DNA of 64,000 bases, from contig JAWHQI010000327.1 in assembly GCA_033032865.1 (NCBI GenBank), positions 2,803,501-2,867,500 of the forward strand, in the 5' to 3' direction. The number at the start of each line of letters is the position of its first letter. Within the stretch, counting starts at the first letter, position 1. The notes under the pieces are model-generated. The model did no database searches, had not been told where the DNA came from, and saw only the letters and a program-made list of their open reading frames with translations. Source of the stretch: Dactylorhiza incarnata. Its lineage: Eukaryota; Streptophyta; Magnoliopsida; Asparagales; Orchidaceae. Of this stretch, positions 20,814 to 32,471 are shown piece after piece. The position numbers and the translations under genes are program-made.

Positions 20814-22721
20814 TCAAAGTTCTCTTCCCCTTGGATGGTTCCGCTGACCGGGCTCTCACTAGCTGGCAGGGAAGGTTGACCTCCCAAGGAGGCAAAATTC
20901 TCTTCCCCTTGGATGGTTCCGCTGACCGGGCTCTCATTAGCCGGCAGGGCAGGTTGACCTCCCAGGGAGGCAAAGTTCTCTTCCCCTCGTATGGTTCCGC
21001 TGACCGGGCTCTCACTAGCATGCTGGGCAGGTTGACCTCCCAGCGAGGCAAAATTCTTTTCCCCTCGGATGGTTCCGCTGACTGGCTCTCACTAGCCGGT
21101 AGGGCAGGTTGACCTCCCAGGGAGGCAAAGTTCTTTTCCCCTCGGATGGTTCCGCTGACCAGGCTCTCACTAGCCGGCAGGGCAGGTTGACCTCACAGGG
21201 AGGCAAAGTTCTCTTCCCCTCGGATGGTTCCCCTGACCAGGCTGTCACTAGCCGGCAGATCAGGTTGACCTCTCAGGGAGGCAAAGTTCTCTTCCCCTCG
21301 AATGGTTCCGCTGACCGGGCTCTCACTAGCCGGCAGGGCAGGTTGACCTCCCAGGGAGGCAAAGTTCTCTTCCCCTCGGATGGTTCCGCTGACCGGGCTC
21401 TCACTAGCTGGCCGGGCAGGTTGACCTCCCAGGGAGGCAAAGTTCTCTTCCCCTCGGATGGTTTCGCTGACCGGGCTCTCACTAGCCATCAGGGCAGGTT
21501 GAACTCCCAGGGAGGCAAAGTTCTATTCCCCTTGGATGGTTCCGCTGACTGGGCTCTCACTAGCAGGCAGGGCAGGTTGACCTCCCAGGGAGGCAAAGTT
21601 CTGTTCCCCTCGGATGGTTCCGCTGACCGGGCTCTCACTAGCCGGCAGGGCAGGTTGACCTCCCAGGGAGGCAAAGTTCTATTCCCCTTGGATGGTTCCG
21701 CTGACCGGGCTCTCACTAGCCGGCAGGGCAGGTTGAACTCCCAGGGAGGCAAAGTTCTCTTCCCCTCGGATGGTTCCGCTGACCGGGCTCTCACTAGCCG
21801 GCAGGGCAGGTTGACCTCCCAGGGAGGCAAAGTTATCTTCCCCTCGGATGGTTCCGCTGATCGGGCTCTCACTAGCCGGCAGGGCAGGTTGACCTCCCAG
21901 GGAGGCAAAGTTCTCTTCCCCTCGGATGATTCCGCTGACCAGGCTCTCACTAGCCGGCAGGGCATGTTGACCTCCCATGGAGGCAAAGTTCTCTTCCCTT
22001 CGGATGGTTCCGCTGAACGGGCTCTCACTAGCCGGCAGGGCAGGTTGACCTCCCAGGGAGGCAAAGTTCTCTTCCCCTCGGATGGTTCCGCTGACCAGGC
22101 TCTCACTATCTGGCAGGGCATGTTGACCTCCTAGGGAGGCAAAGTTCTCTTCCCCTCGGATGGTTCCGCTGACCGATCTCTCACTAGCCGGCAGGGCAGG
22201 TTGACCCCCAGGGAGGCAAAGTTCTTTTCCCCTCTGATGGTTCCGCTGACCGGGCTCTCACTAGCCGGCAGGTTGACCTCCCAGGGAGGCAAAGTTCTCT
22301 TCCCCTCGGATGGTTCCGCTGACCGGGCTCTCACTAGCCGGCAGGGCAGGTTGACCTCCCAGGGAGGCAAAGTTCTCTTCCCCTCGGATGGTTCCGCTGA
22401 CCAGGCTCTCACTAGCCGGCAGGGCATGTTGACCTCCCAGGGAGGCAAAGTTCTCTTCCCCTCGGATGGTTCCGCTGAATGGGCTCTCACTAGCCGGCAG
22501 GGCAGGTTGACCTCCCAGGGAGGCAAAGTTCTCTTCCCATCGGATGGTTCCGCTGACCAGGCTCTCACTAGCCGGCAGGGCAGGTTGACCTCCCAGGGAG
22601 GCAACGTTCTCTTCCCCTCAGATGGTTCCGTTGACCGGGCTCTCACTAGCCGGCAGGGCAGGTTGACCTCCCAGGGAGATAAAATTCTCTTCTCCTCGGA
22701 TGGTTCCGCTGACCGGGCTCT
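20814..22721 (+). repeat. 78-bp satellite, array A
   Basis: About 24 head-to-tail copies of a 78-bp unit, marked by GGATGGTTCCGCTGACCGGG and GGGCAGGTTGACCTCCCAGG. Because 78 is 26 codons, open frames run through it on both strands; none looks like a real protein. The array takes the place of pol in E2 and is interrupted by E3. Confidence 0.95.
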
Positions 22722-24261
22722 GATGAGTCCTGATCATATACACTTTTATGGACTCATCTGGGCCGTTTATTTAGTCATTTCACCGCACTTTAGCCCTGTT
22801 ATAGTTCATATTGATCATTCTATGTTAGGTGCACTTTTGGCCCGTTTTGGTGTTATCTCTTGTTTACCTTCGTTACTAGTTTTCATGCTTTGTTAAGTGC
22901 CATCTTCAGTGGCTAGATTGGTGTTGTACGCTGGAACACGAGTCGTGCAGGTGTTCCCGGTACAATTCTGCACAGGAACACTGCGCACGATCACTGGTTC
23001 TATTGCGCACGACCACTGGTCGTGCGCCATTGATCGTGCGCACTTAACACCCCTTTTTATGAGTTCTGTCTGGCTTATCGCACGACCACTTACGATAGTA
23101 CGCACGACCATTGGTCGTGCGAACATTGTATTTTATAAATTTCTTCCCTTGCAGGCTCCGTCCAGTCATGCGCACGATCACAGAATTCTAGTGCGCACGA
23201 CCACTGGTCGTGCGCCAATGACCGTGCGCACTGTTTAATTCAGCGCCTATATAATGCCCTGCTCGCGAATTAGGTCGGGATCTCGCCGTTTTTTCGCCCA
23301 GCTCCGTCGTTCCGCCCATTTTCGCAGGTTTTCGCCCCCTAGGCCTCCTCCATCATCCAAGGGCTTCAAGGAAGAGATTCTACACTCATCTTCATCGCCA
23401 AGGAAGGAGTTCCTCGCATCGGACGTGCCCGGATTGTAAAACGCTGGAGAAGACGGGTCCATTGGGAGGTGTGACAGCCCTCCTCTACCCCGGACGCAGT
23501 TGGGACCGAGCTAGGACGTGGATTGACAACCCGACGATTCCTACCGTGAATCTACAACGAGACTCCGGATTCGGTCGTATCTCTTGTCTCTTTCTTCTAC
23601 TTGTGTGGTTGTATTTGTTTGTAATCTCTATATTTAGATGATGACACTATGAATCTTGTTTATTAATGTTTATTTCATGTTTATGGAATCATATTATTCA
23701 TATGTGTGAATGAGGTGCGCCGCCATCCATTTTCCACTCCACCACCGTGTCCGGTGCCGCACTAGCAATTGCTAGTGGCGTGCTTGTCGAAGAGGTGCCG
23801 GCGACCCTCATTCCGTTAGCCTACTCGCCCATCCGCCTACCGAAGCGTGACATAGCGGCCCGTGTATTCCATCCCGCCTAACGAAGCAGCGCGCTCAAGG
23901 CCTGCATAGTTCGATCCGTTTGCCTACTCGTCCATCCGCCCTTACGAAGTAGCACGTTCAAGGCCTACGTAGTCTTCCATCCCGCCGAGCGAAGCTTTGC
24001 ATAACGGCATTGCATAGGAGTAGTTGTAGTTGTTTTCTCTTTATTTCCCACAATCCAAAACCCCCGTTTCCGCATACATCCGCTCGAAAGGACTTCAATC
24101 TCAAGTCCTTCCTCGATAATAAACTCCACCTTACTGTGTTCCTTTGAGATCGATACTTGGGGATTCATTCCTATTTTATATTACTTGAACGATCGGTGCA
24201 CTGCCGTTTCGTGTCGCAGTCGAGCTACCGCCTATAGCGGTGTGTGAGATTTGCGCCATCA
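22722..24261 (+). mobile_element. E3 left LTR
   Basis: 1540 bp. It holds three near-perfect palindromes (23005-23027, 23101-23121, 23193-23215) with arms GCGCACGACCA or CGCACGACCA around one base. A TATATAATG box lies near 23249. Confidence 0.95.
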
Positions 24262-24267
24262 AGTTTT

Positions 24268-24285
24268 TGGCGCCGTTGCCGGGGA
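24268..24285 (+). other. E3 primer-binding site, tRNA-Asp
   Basis: TGGCGCCGTTGCCGGGGA, an exact complement of the 3' end of plant tRNA-Asp(GTC), 6 bp after the LTR; typical of Athila elements. Confidence 0.9.
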
Positions 24286-24472
24286 ACACAGTCGTGTGAA
24301 TTTTCTGGAGAGGGAGAACCTGAGAGAGAAGCCCTTCCATTTGTAAATTGCATTTCTTTGTTTCATTTCTTTTTATTCCATTTTCCTGTTTTAATTAGGT
24401 TGCTTTAGTAATTTTTGTTAGGTGTAGTATGCACAATAGCATTTTTATTTTGAATCGAATTATCTTCACACT

Positions 24473-25714
24473 ATGTGGGCACATCTTAATTTCCGTTGCC
24501 GTTGGTGTGGAGCTACCTCCCACTCTAGTGATGAATGTCCTACGGAGAATAGTAGGCATAATTCTTATAGCCCAGCATATGGAGCACCGACTTCGTCTGG
24601 TACTCCATATGGTGCGCGTAAGTCTTATGGCTACTCTGCTGAGCCTTTACCGTCTTACTTCTTTTCGGCTTCAGCACCCGCTGTGCCAAAGAAGCCTGCT
24701 AGGCAGTGCCAGTTTTGTCAGAGCACAGATCATGCCCTGAAGGATTGTGCTGCTTATCTTCGCCAATTGGATGAGGATGACGAGCCGGATATCCGGATCG
24801 TCCCAACTCCTAACTCTGGCGGCACACCTTCAACATCCGGTTATGTGTCTTTGTCACCTTCACATCATGAAGGGAATGGCATGGATACGGTCACTGGATG
24901 TGCGGCTGATCTATGCACCGACATTGCTGAGCCTATTCTCCATGTGCATCCACCACCTCTAGTGGATTCGATTCTTTATGAGGAATCGGTGCTCGACTTT
25001 TATCCGAGCACTACTCCTCTCCCTGTTGTGCATACTACTTTCGTCTCTGACGACATTGTTGAGGATGTGTCGCGGGATGAGGCTGGCGATTTATGTGTTA
25101 TGCCTGCTCCTACGGAGGAGGACAACCTTCTCGGTGAAGAGGAGTTGTCCTCAACACCGGTGGAGGAAGTCCAAATCTTGGGCATGGCCACTGTCGATCC
25201 CGCTGAACCTTGCGGCATTGATGACAATGCCAACATTTTTTTACTTCTCCAACCTGATGGGAGTGAGACCGGGATCACTCCCCTGATTGATGTTTATTTA
25301 TGTTCTTCGTCTTCTTTATTTCTTGATCCCCTTCCTTCACCCGAGCCTGTGCAGGTTGAATCTTCACAGGTACTTCAGGAGGACTTGGAGCTTTGTGCTC
25401 AAGTCAATGATGAGTGTGTCCTTTTATGCGAGGAGGTTGATCCCTCCTCCATTAAGGAAGCCTCATTCGCTGCCTTCTCCTCCTGCGGACCCGCTGTGGA
25501 CGATACCTTGCTGGGCAAGGATAGTTTTGGTGAGATGAGTGAGGACCAGGCCTCCTCCTCTTCTTACTTTCTTTTCGCTCTACCTGTGATGGGCAAGTTT
25601 TATTTATATTCGGGTAGAGGCGTGACTGTTCTTTCTCTGTATAGGTACCCGCTACCGACACGGATATTGGGCCAGTTACCTGTCCACTTCTCCTTCCATA
25701 CTCCCATTAGCTAG
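24473..25714 (+). CDS. E3 zinc-knuckle protein (gag-derived?), 413 residues
   Basis: The only substantial frame in E3. It has two CX2CX4HX4C zinc knuckles: Cys9, Cys12, His17, Cys22 and Cys79, Cys82, His87, Cys92. A Tyr/Ser/Pro linker lies between them. Residues about 100-370 are acidic and Ser/Pro rich, likely disordered. The C-terminus, residues about 375-413, is hydrophobic/aromatic and ends TRILGQLPVHFSFHTPIS. The same ending, in altered form, closes the E4 protein. Zinc knuckles suggest RNA binding, as in gag nucleocapsid, but no capsid core is seen. The start at 24473 is the first in-frame ATG; it lies only 8 residues before the first knuckle, so an upstream start cannot be excluded. 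The frame is intact. No function is known to me. Confidence 0.65.
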   Translation: MWAHLNFRCRWCGATSHSSDECPTENSRHNSYSPAYGAPTSSGTPYGARKSYGYSAEPLPSYFFSASAPAVPKKPARQCQFCQSTDHALKDCAAYLRQLDEDDEPDIRIVPTPNSGGTPSTSGYVSLSPSHHEGNGMDTVTGCAADLCTDIAEPILHVHPPPLVDSILYEESVLDFYPSTTPLPVVHTTFVSDDIVEDVSRDEAGDLCVMPAPTEEDNLLGEEELSSTPVEEVQILGMATVDPAEPCGIDDNANIFLLLQPDGSETGITPLIDVYLCSSSSLFLDPLPSPEPVQVESSQVLQEDLELCAQVNDECVLLCEEVDPSSIKEASFAAFSSCGPAVDDTLLGKDSFGEMSEDQASSSSYFLFALPVMGKFYLYSGRGVTVLSLYRYPLPTRILGQLPVHFSFHTPIS

Positions 25715-27463
25715 ATATTATAAAGTTTTGAATAAGTCGTGCTGGGATGACAATAACCCCAGTAGTTTTCTTAATTTCTCCTGCATTTTCATTTCTTTTC
25801 TAATTTTATTTAGTTAATTGCACTTTATTTCAGTTTTCTTTTTTCTTTTGTTTTTGCGGAGCTGACCCCTGCAGGTATCCTTCTTCTGGATGGCGGATGC
25901 CGCAGTTCATTTTAGCTTACACGCCAATCTTCTGGTATGCTGATTTCTGAGCATTGGGTACTCTCTTTCCCTAGCCCTATTTTGATTTTCATGTCATATA
26001 TTATGTGGGTTGTTTAGTTTAAGTCTGGGGGAGAGTAGTTCTGTGTGCCCACGCACGTGCACTATTCCATTGCATGCTAGAAGTATTTCTATTTCATTTA
26101 TTTAGTATTTTTCATCTTCATTGCACACCACAGCACCCACTTGAGCGCGTACTCATCTGTTTGCCTGCTCTGTTGTGAATTTAATTCTTCTGCTTATTTG
26201 GGAAAGTCTAGGTGATGGCTTAGGATTATGAGGCAGAGTAAAATGTTGACTCCTGTAGTGCTCCTAGTCGAGTGCTCGGTTGCATAGAAATTTGTGTAGA
26301 TTAGATTTCTCTTTATACTTATGGTTTTATATTTTTCTCTATTAGTGTAAATGTTGTTTACTCTACTCAAATGGTGAATCCAGTGGAATCAAACGGTAGC
26401 GTAGGGATGTGTGTAAACAATCGCTAGACTCGTATTGCTTGAGTCGGGAGAAAGGTGAATCTTTCTCGGTGGCTAGAACTTGCCCCAAGCAATTCTTGAA
26501 GCATTGGCATAGGATAGTTCTAGTGCGTGAGAATGACGTAGGCCATTATTTTAGCCCGGTTGAGCTTTTTATTTCATGCCTATCATCTACCCTTGCTTGC
26601 CCCTTTGTGCCTACCCCTTCCTCTTGATTCAGCCCCACTTTTATCTCACCAAAAGCTTAAAAGCCTAACCTACTCGCACACCCAAATCTGAGCCTTAGTT
26701 GTAGTTTTATTTACATTTTGGGGGGGTGTTGATGTGGTAATTTTTATAGTGGAAATTGTGGGTGTATTCATTGATATTTTTGCTGAAAAAAGAAAAGAAA
26801 GAAAAAGAAGAATGAAGTAGAGAAAGAAAAGAAAAAAGGGGGATTGTTATAAAAAAAGTTGAATTGAAAATTTTGAAATTTTGGTATTGGGAGCGGGCGG
26901 TGCACACACCTATGTTGCAAAAGTCCAAGTCTGGGGGTGTGGTGCATTTGTTTATTATCGTCGTGCGGGTAGCTCTTTCTTATGCTCATGTTGGGTTAGG
27001 TGTGCTTAGCCTCCATGTTTATCTTTGTTTACCTCACCGTAACCCAAGCCCCATCTCTAACCTAAAGTCCTACCGACTCACGCTATGAACCAATCTAGTG
27101 TCGTGGAGAGAATGTGACCGGGCAAGCTTATGGTCACCGACACTGATGGATTTCAGTGGAGTTTGTCCTGCATCCCGATCTTGAGCAATCCTCATCTCAG
27201 CGCTTAGTTTACTTTCTCCGTATGCATGACCGGACGATTCACCGTAGTTCACCATTTTGAGTAGTTGTAATATGCTTTTACACTTTTAGAAATATATAAA
27301 CTGTTTATATAATCAGAAACCTTCTCTACTATTTTTTCTTATGCACGTGAGCATGCGACTTCGCATGGTACTCTGTATTGTAATTTTAAGCCATCTACTT
27401 TTCTTTCCTCGTTCGCGTAGAATTTGTTTGCTCGGGACGAGCAAACAGGTAAGTCTGGGGGTG
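25715..27463 (+). other. E3 3' non-coding region with repeated polypurine tracts
   Basis: AT rich, with no convincing gene. The word AAGTCTGGGGG occurs at 26021, 26927 and 27451; the last one abuts the right LTR and is the functional polypurine tract. A further ATTTTGGGGGGGTGTTGATG lies near 26714. Right after the stop codon, GTCGTGCT and GATGAC form a weak hairpin comparable to the one in E4. Confidence 0.6.
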
Positions 27464-29253
27464 TGATGAGTCCTGATCATATACACTTTTATGGACTCAT
27501 CTGGGCCGTTTATTTAGTCATTTCACCGCACTTTAGCCCTGTTATAGTTCATATTGATCATTTTATGCTAGGTGCACTTTTGGCCCGTTTTGGTGTTATC
27601 TCTTGTTTACCTTCGTTACTAGTTTTCATGCTTTGTTAAGTGCCATCTTCAGTGGCTAGATTGGTGTTGTACGCTGGAACAGGGGTCGTGCAGGTGTTCC
27701 CGGTACAATTCTGCACAGGAACACTGCGCACGATCACTGGTTCTATTGCGCACGACCACTGGTCGTGCGCCATTGATCGTGCGCACTTAACACCCCTTTT
27801 TATGAGTTCTGTCTGGCTTATCGCACGACCACTTACGATAGTACGCACGACCATTGGTCGTGCGTCACTGGTCGTGCGAACATTGTATTTTATAAATTTC
27901 TTCCCTTGTAGGCTCCATCCAGTCAGGCGCACGATCACAGAATTCTAGTGCGCACGACCACTGGTCGTGTGCCAATGACCGTGCGCACTGTTTACTGGTC
28001 GTGCGCCATTGATCGTGCGCACTTAACACCCCTTTTTATGAGTTCTGTCTGGCTTATCGCACGACCACTTACGATAGTACGCACGACCATTGGTCGTGCG
28101 TCACTGGTCGTGCGAACATTGTATTTTATAAATTTCTTCCCTTGCAGGCTCCGTCCAGTCAGGCGCACGATCACAGAATTCTAGTGCGCACGACCACTGG
28201 TCGTGCGCCAATGACCGTGCGCACTGTTTAATTCAGCGCCTATATAATGCCCTACTCACGAATTAGGTCGGGATCTCGCCATTTTTCCGCCCAGCTCCGA
28301 CGTTCCGCCCATTTCCGCAGGTTTTCGCCCCTAGGCCTCCTCCATCATCCAAGGGCTTCAAGGAAGAGATTCTACACTCATCTTCATCGCCAAGGAAGGA
28401 GTTCCTCGCATCGGACGTGGCCGGATTGTAAAACGCTGGAGAAGACGGGTCCATTGGGAGGTGTGACAGCCCTCCTCTACCCCGGACGCAGTTGGGACCG
28501 AGCTAGGACGTGGATTGACAACCCGACGATTCCTACCGTGAATCTACAACGAGACTCCGGATTCAGTCGTATCTCTTGTCTCTTTCTTCTACTTGTGTGG
28601 TTGTATTTGTTTGTAATCTCTATATTTAGATGATGACACTATGAATCTTGTTTATTAATGTTTATTTCATGTTTATGGAATCATATTATTCATATGTGTG
28701 AATGAGGTGCGCCGCCATCCATTTTCCACTCCACCACCATGTCCGGTGCCGCACTAGCAATTGCTAGTGGCGTGCTTGTCGAAGAGGTGCCGGCGACCCT
28801 CATTCCGTTAGACTACTCGCCCATCCGCCTACCGAAGCATGGCATAGCGGCCCGTGTATTCCATCCCGCCTAACGAAGCAGCGCGCTCAAGGCCTGCATA
28901 GTTCGATCCGTTTGCCTACTCGTCCATCCGCCCTTACGAAGTAGCGCGTTCAAGGCCTACGTAGTCTTCCATCCCGCCGAGCGAAGCTTTGCATAGCGGC
29001 ATTGCATAGGAGTAGTTGTAGTTGTTTTCTCTTTATTTTCCACAATCCAAAACCCCCGTTTCCGCATACATCCGCTCGAAAGGACATCAATCTCAAGTCC
29101 TTCCTCGATAATAAACTCCACCTTACTGTGTTCCTTTGAGATCGATACTTGGGGATTCATTCCCATTTTATATTACTTGAACGATCGGTACACTGCCGTT
29201 TCGTGTCGCAGTCGAGCTACCGCCTATAGCGGTGTGTGAGATTTGCGCCATCA
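27464..29253 (+). mobile_element. E3 right LTR with internal duplication
   Basis: 1790 bp, 250 bp longer than the left LTR. A 236-bp segment is tandemly repeated (27758-27993 and 27994-28229), and a 14-bp insert near 27865 adds a further half palindrome. Confidence 0.9.
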
Positions 29254-29690
29254 GGCTCTCATTAGCCGGCAGGGCAGGTTGACCTCCCAGGGAGGCAAAG
29301 TTCTCTTCCCCTCAGATGGTTCCGCTGACCGGGCTCTCATTAGCCGGCAGGGCAGGTTGACCTCCCAGGGAGGCAAAGTTCTCTTCCCCTCGGATGGTTC
29401 CGCTGACCGGGCTCTCTCTAGCCGGCAGGGCAGGTTGACCTCCCAGGGAGGCTAAGTGATTTTTCCCATCGGATGGTTCCACTGACCGGGCTCTCTCTAG
29501 CCGCCAGGGCAGGTTGACCTCCCAGGGAGGCAAAGTTCTTTTCCCCTTGGATGGTTCCATTGACCGGGCTCTCACTAGCCGGCAGTGCAGGTTGACCTCC
29601 CAGGGAGGCAAAGTATTTTTCCCCTCAGATGGTTCCGCTGACCGGGCTCTCACTAGCCGGCAGGGCAGGTTGACCTCCCAGGAGAGCCTT
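29254..29690 (+). repeat. 78-bp satellite, array B
   Basis: About 5.6 copies continuing array A after the E3 insertion (GGCTC repeated by target-site duplication). The last units are diverged. Confidence 0.9.
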
Positions 29691-29989
29691 AGTAAATTTT
29701 CAACAGGATGAAGTGGAGTTTTCTCAATTTCTTTCGTCGCCACTCACCGAATGTGCAGGGTTGGACTTTTCTTTCCGAGCGTGTACCTCGCTCGAAAAGA
29801 GCGGGGATTGTGTACAACCCTGTATTCGCCGAGTGGGCCCCCGGGAACCATGAGGTATTTTTGACATCATCTTTTCAGCATGCTCCAGGCCAGGAAGAGA
29901 GGAGGGGCGAGCTCCAGCAACGGGGGGGGGGGGGGGGGGGGCGTCATGGAGGCGAGATCCCAGCAGGGGGGGGGGGGCGAGCTCCTCTC
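29691..29989 (+). repeat. Duplicated polypurine tract and LTR start inside E2
   Basis: It matches 31064-31285 almost base for base: the sequence after the satellite, the polypurine tract (29794-29809), then an LTR start TGTACAACCC at 29811 that runs about 180 bp. It includes a G run of 20 (29922-29941). At about 29989 it jumps back into a satellite unit (CTCCTCTCGGATGG). Confidence 0.85.
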
Positions 29990-31063
29990 GGATGGTTCCG
30001 CTGACCGGGCTCTCACTAGCCGGCAGGGCATGTTGACCTTCCAGGGAGGCAAAGTTCTCTTCCCCTCGGATGGTTCTGCTGAACGGGCTCTCACTAGCTG
30101 GCAGGGCAGGTTGACCTCCCAGGGAGGCAAAGTTCTCTTCCCCTCGGATGGTTCTGCTGACCAGGCTCTCACTAGCCGGCAGGGCAGGTTGACCTCCTAG
30201 GGAGGCAAAGTTCTCTTCCCCTCGGATGGTTCCGCTGACCGGGCTCTCACTAGCCGACAGGGCAGGTTGACCTCCCAGGGAGGCAAAGTTCTTTTCCCCT
30301 CGGATGGTTCCGCTGACCGGGCTCTCACTAGCCGGCAGGGTAGGTTGACCTCCCAGGGAGGCAAAGTTCTCTTCCCCTCGGATGGTTCCGCTGACCGGGC
30401 TCTCACTAGCCGGCAGGGCAGGTTGACCTCCCAGGGAGGCAAAGTTTTCTTCCCCTCGTATGGTTCCGCTGACCGGGCTCTCACTAGCCGGCAGGGCAGG
30501 ATGAACTCCCAGGGAGGCAACATTCTCTTCCCCTCGGATGGTTCCGTTGATCGGGCTCTCACTAGCCGGCAGGGCAGGTTGACCTCCCAGGGAGACAAAA
30601 TTCTCTTCTCCTCGGATGGTTCTACTGACTGGGCTCTCACTAGCCGGCAGGGCAGGTTGACCTCCAAGGGAGGCAAAGTTCTCTTCCCCTCAGATGGTTC
30701 CGCTGACCGGGCTCTCATTAGCCGGTAGGGCAGGTTGACCTCCCAGGGAGGCAAAGTTCTCTTCCCCTCGGATGGTTCCGCTGACCGGGCTCTCTCTAAC
30801 CGGTAGGGCAGGTTGGCCTCCCAGGGAGGCTAAGTGATTTTTCCCCTCGGATGGTTCCGCTGATCGGGCTCTCTCTAGCCGCCAGGGCAGGTTGACCTCC
30901 CAGGGAGGCAAAGTTCTTTTCCCCTAGGATGGTTCCGTTGACCGGGCTCTCACTAGCCGACAGTGCAGGTTGACCTCCCAGGGAGGCAAAGTATTTTTTT
31001 CCTCGGATGGTTCCGCTGACCGGGTTTCACTAGCCTACAGGGCAGGTTGACCTCCCAGGAGAG
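29990..31063 (+). repeat. 78-bp satellite, array C
   Basis: About 13.8 copies of the 78-bp unit, ending with the same diverged terminal units as array B. This shows that B-plus-LTR-start and C-plus-LTR are products of one duplication. Confidence 0.9.
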
Positions 31064-31170
31064 CCTTAGTAAATTTTCACCAGGACGAAGTGGAGTTTTC
31101 TTAATTTCTTTCGTCGCCACTCACCGAATGTGCAGGGTTGGACTTTTCTTTCCGAGCGTGTACCTCGCTC

Positions 31171-31186
31171 GAAAAGAGCGGGGATT
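31171..31186 (+). other. E2 polypurine tract
   Basis: GAAAAGAGCGGGGATT directly before the right LTR; also present at 29794 and, in E1, at 7411. Confidence 0.75.
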
Positions 31187-31187
31187 A

Positions 31188-31876
31188 TGTACAACACTGT
31201 ATTCGTCGAGTGGGCCCCCGGGACCCATGAGGTATTTTTGACATCATCTTTTCAGCATGCTCCAGGCCAGGAAGAGAGGAGGGGCGAGCTCCTCTCGCCC
31301 CCGCCCCCGGCAAGGGGGGGGGGGCGAGCTCCTCTCGCCCCCCCGCCCCCATCAGGGGGCGAGATCCCAGCAGGGGGCGAGCTCAGGAGGGAGACACCCT
31401 TCCAGCTCGCGTCGCCCCAGTCCCGAAGAGAGGGGATGGTCTGCATTTAGCGCCTTGGAATGGCGGGTTTTGGCTATTGGCAGGTCAATCTTGAGGGTAT
31501 TTTGGTAATCTCGTAGGTCAGATTGTGGTTATTTGCAGACCAAGTTCAAAATCCTATAAATAGGACTAAGGGGGCACCATTTGGAGGGACTTCTCTCTAT
31601 CTCTCTTTTGGCTATCTCTCCCCCAAGTCTCTCTAGTGGGTGAGGAAATCCTCCAAAGGTGCCCAAGCTTAGCATTGGCTTGGGAGGGGAAGCGCTCTAA
31701 GATCTTCCGGGTGTGTGGTGGGACCTCCTCGCTAAGCCCTTGGCCTTATTCCTAGTTAGTTAGCGCCTTAGCCTAGAGCTCTCCCTTGGGGGGAGTAAGT
31801 GTTGGTCACCCCTCAACTTGTTGAGAGCCCGAACTCCACAACGACTAAGTCTTGTTCTCAAGTCTTGGTTTCAACG
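31188..31876 (+). mobile_element. E2 right LTR
   Basis: 689 bp from TGTACAACACTG to TTTCAACG, followed by the target-site copy CATCT (31877-31881). CCTATAAATAGGAC near 31553-31566 is the likely TATA box. The GC-rich minisatellite part (31285-31400) is shorter than in the left LTR. Confidence 0.9.
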
Positions 31877-31881
31877 CATCT

Positions 31882-32471
31882 CATTATAAGCCTTATTTAT
31901 AGTTAGCTTGGAGACGAGACATTCCTCTAAGAATAACCCTAAAAATTATCTGATCTTGATCGCCACCCTCGATTTGTTATCTTAAGATCCCAAGCGGTGC
32001 AGTAAAACCCTATGAGTTAGTCGCTTGCCTGAATTATTTAAATGTCTAGTAGGGCAAGCGACTGTCAGATTTGAAATGTAGGACTTGCTTCTTTATACAT
32101 AAAATGCTTGTAATTTGATTGTTGTGTGTGTCGGTCATGCCCATGAGTCATTTGTACCGATATGAGAGAGTTGACGACTCTTGGGGCACTAGTGAGTGTA
32201 TGAACCTCAGGATGTTATCTTTTATATTTCCTCATTCGGTCCCTCCACTAGTTAGCCGAATATATTATCATCGGATGTCATTCACATCCACAAGTACACC
32301 TAGATGTATGCTAGGGACTGGGTAGTGAGGTATGAGCATGCCCAAAAGTGTCGAGACCGACCACTGTTAATGCTTTACCACGACAGTGAGGCCCGTTAGC
32401 TACCCCGCGGAAGCGAAGGTCAAACTATGTCGACATAGTGTGTTGCACGGGTTTTGAATACCTGTTTTGAA
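31882..32471 (+). other. Tekay-like LTR piece right of E2
   Basis: Continues the host LTR. Its minus strand resembles 47040-47600 (ATGAGTCAT, GGTACAA and CATGACCGAC words). No gene seen. Confidence 0.55.

Larger units (their letters stand above)
22722..29253 (+). mobile_element. E3, Athila-like non-autonomous element
   Basis: LTRs 22722-24261 and 27464-29253, both TGATGAGTCCTG...GCGCCATCA, with target-site duplication GGCTC at 22717-22721 and 29254-29258. A perfect tRNA-Asp primer site and one open frame lie in a 3.2-kb interior; no protease, reverse transcriptase or integrase. The two LTRs differ mainly by 250 bp of duplication in the right one and a few substitutions, so the insertion is young compared with E2. 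Confidence 0.95.
17512..31876 (+). mobile_element. E2, non-autonomous gypsy element of the tRNA-Phe family
   Basis: Left LTR in two pieces (17512-18165 inverted and 18967-19112), primer site 19117-19134, gag remnants 19171-20693, a 78-bp satellite instead of pol, polypurine tract, and right LTR 31188-31876. The target-site duplication is CATCT. It hosts the Athila-like E3 at 22722-29253. It has the same primer type, LTR start, TATA context and polypurine tract as E1, so the two are relatives. Confidence 0.9.

Noticed and set aside
21109..22646. Long open frames on both strands (up to 341 codons) in the 78-bp satellite
   Set aside because: They follow from a stop-free unit of 26 codons; the same is seen in several frames and there is no start, domain or codon bias.
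20814..22721. CRISPR-like regular repeats
   Set aside because: The 78-bp units are contiguous and wholly similar with no unique spacers; this is a satellite in a plant retrotransposon.
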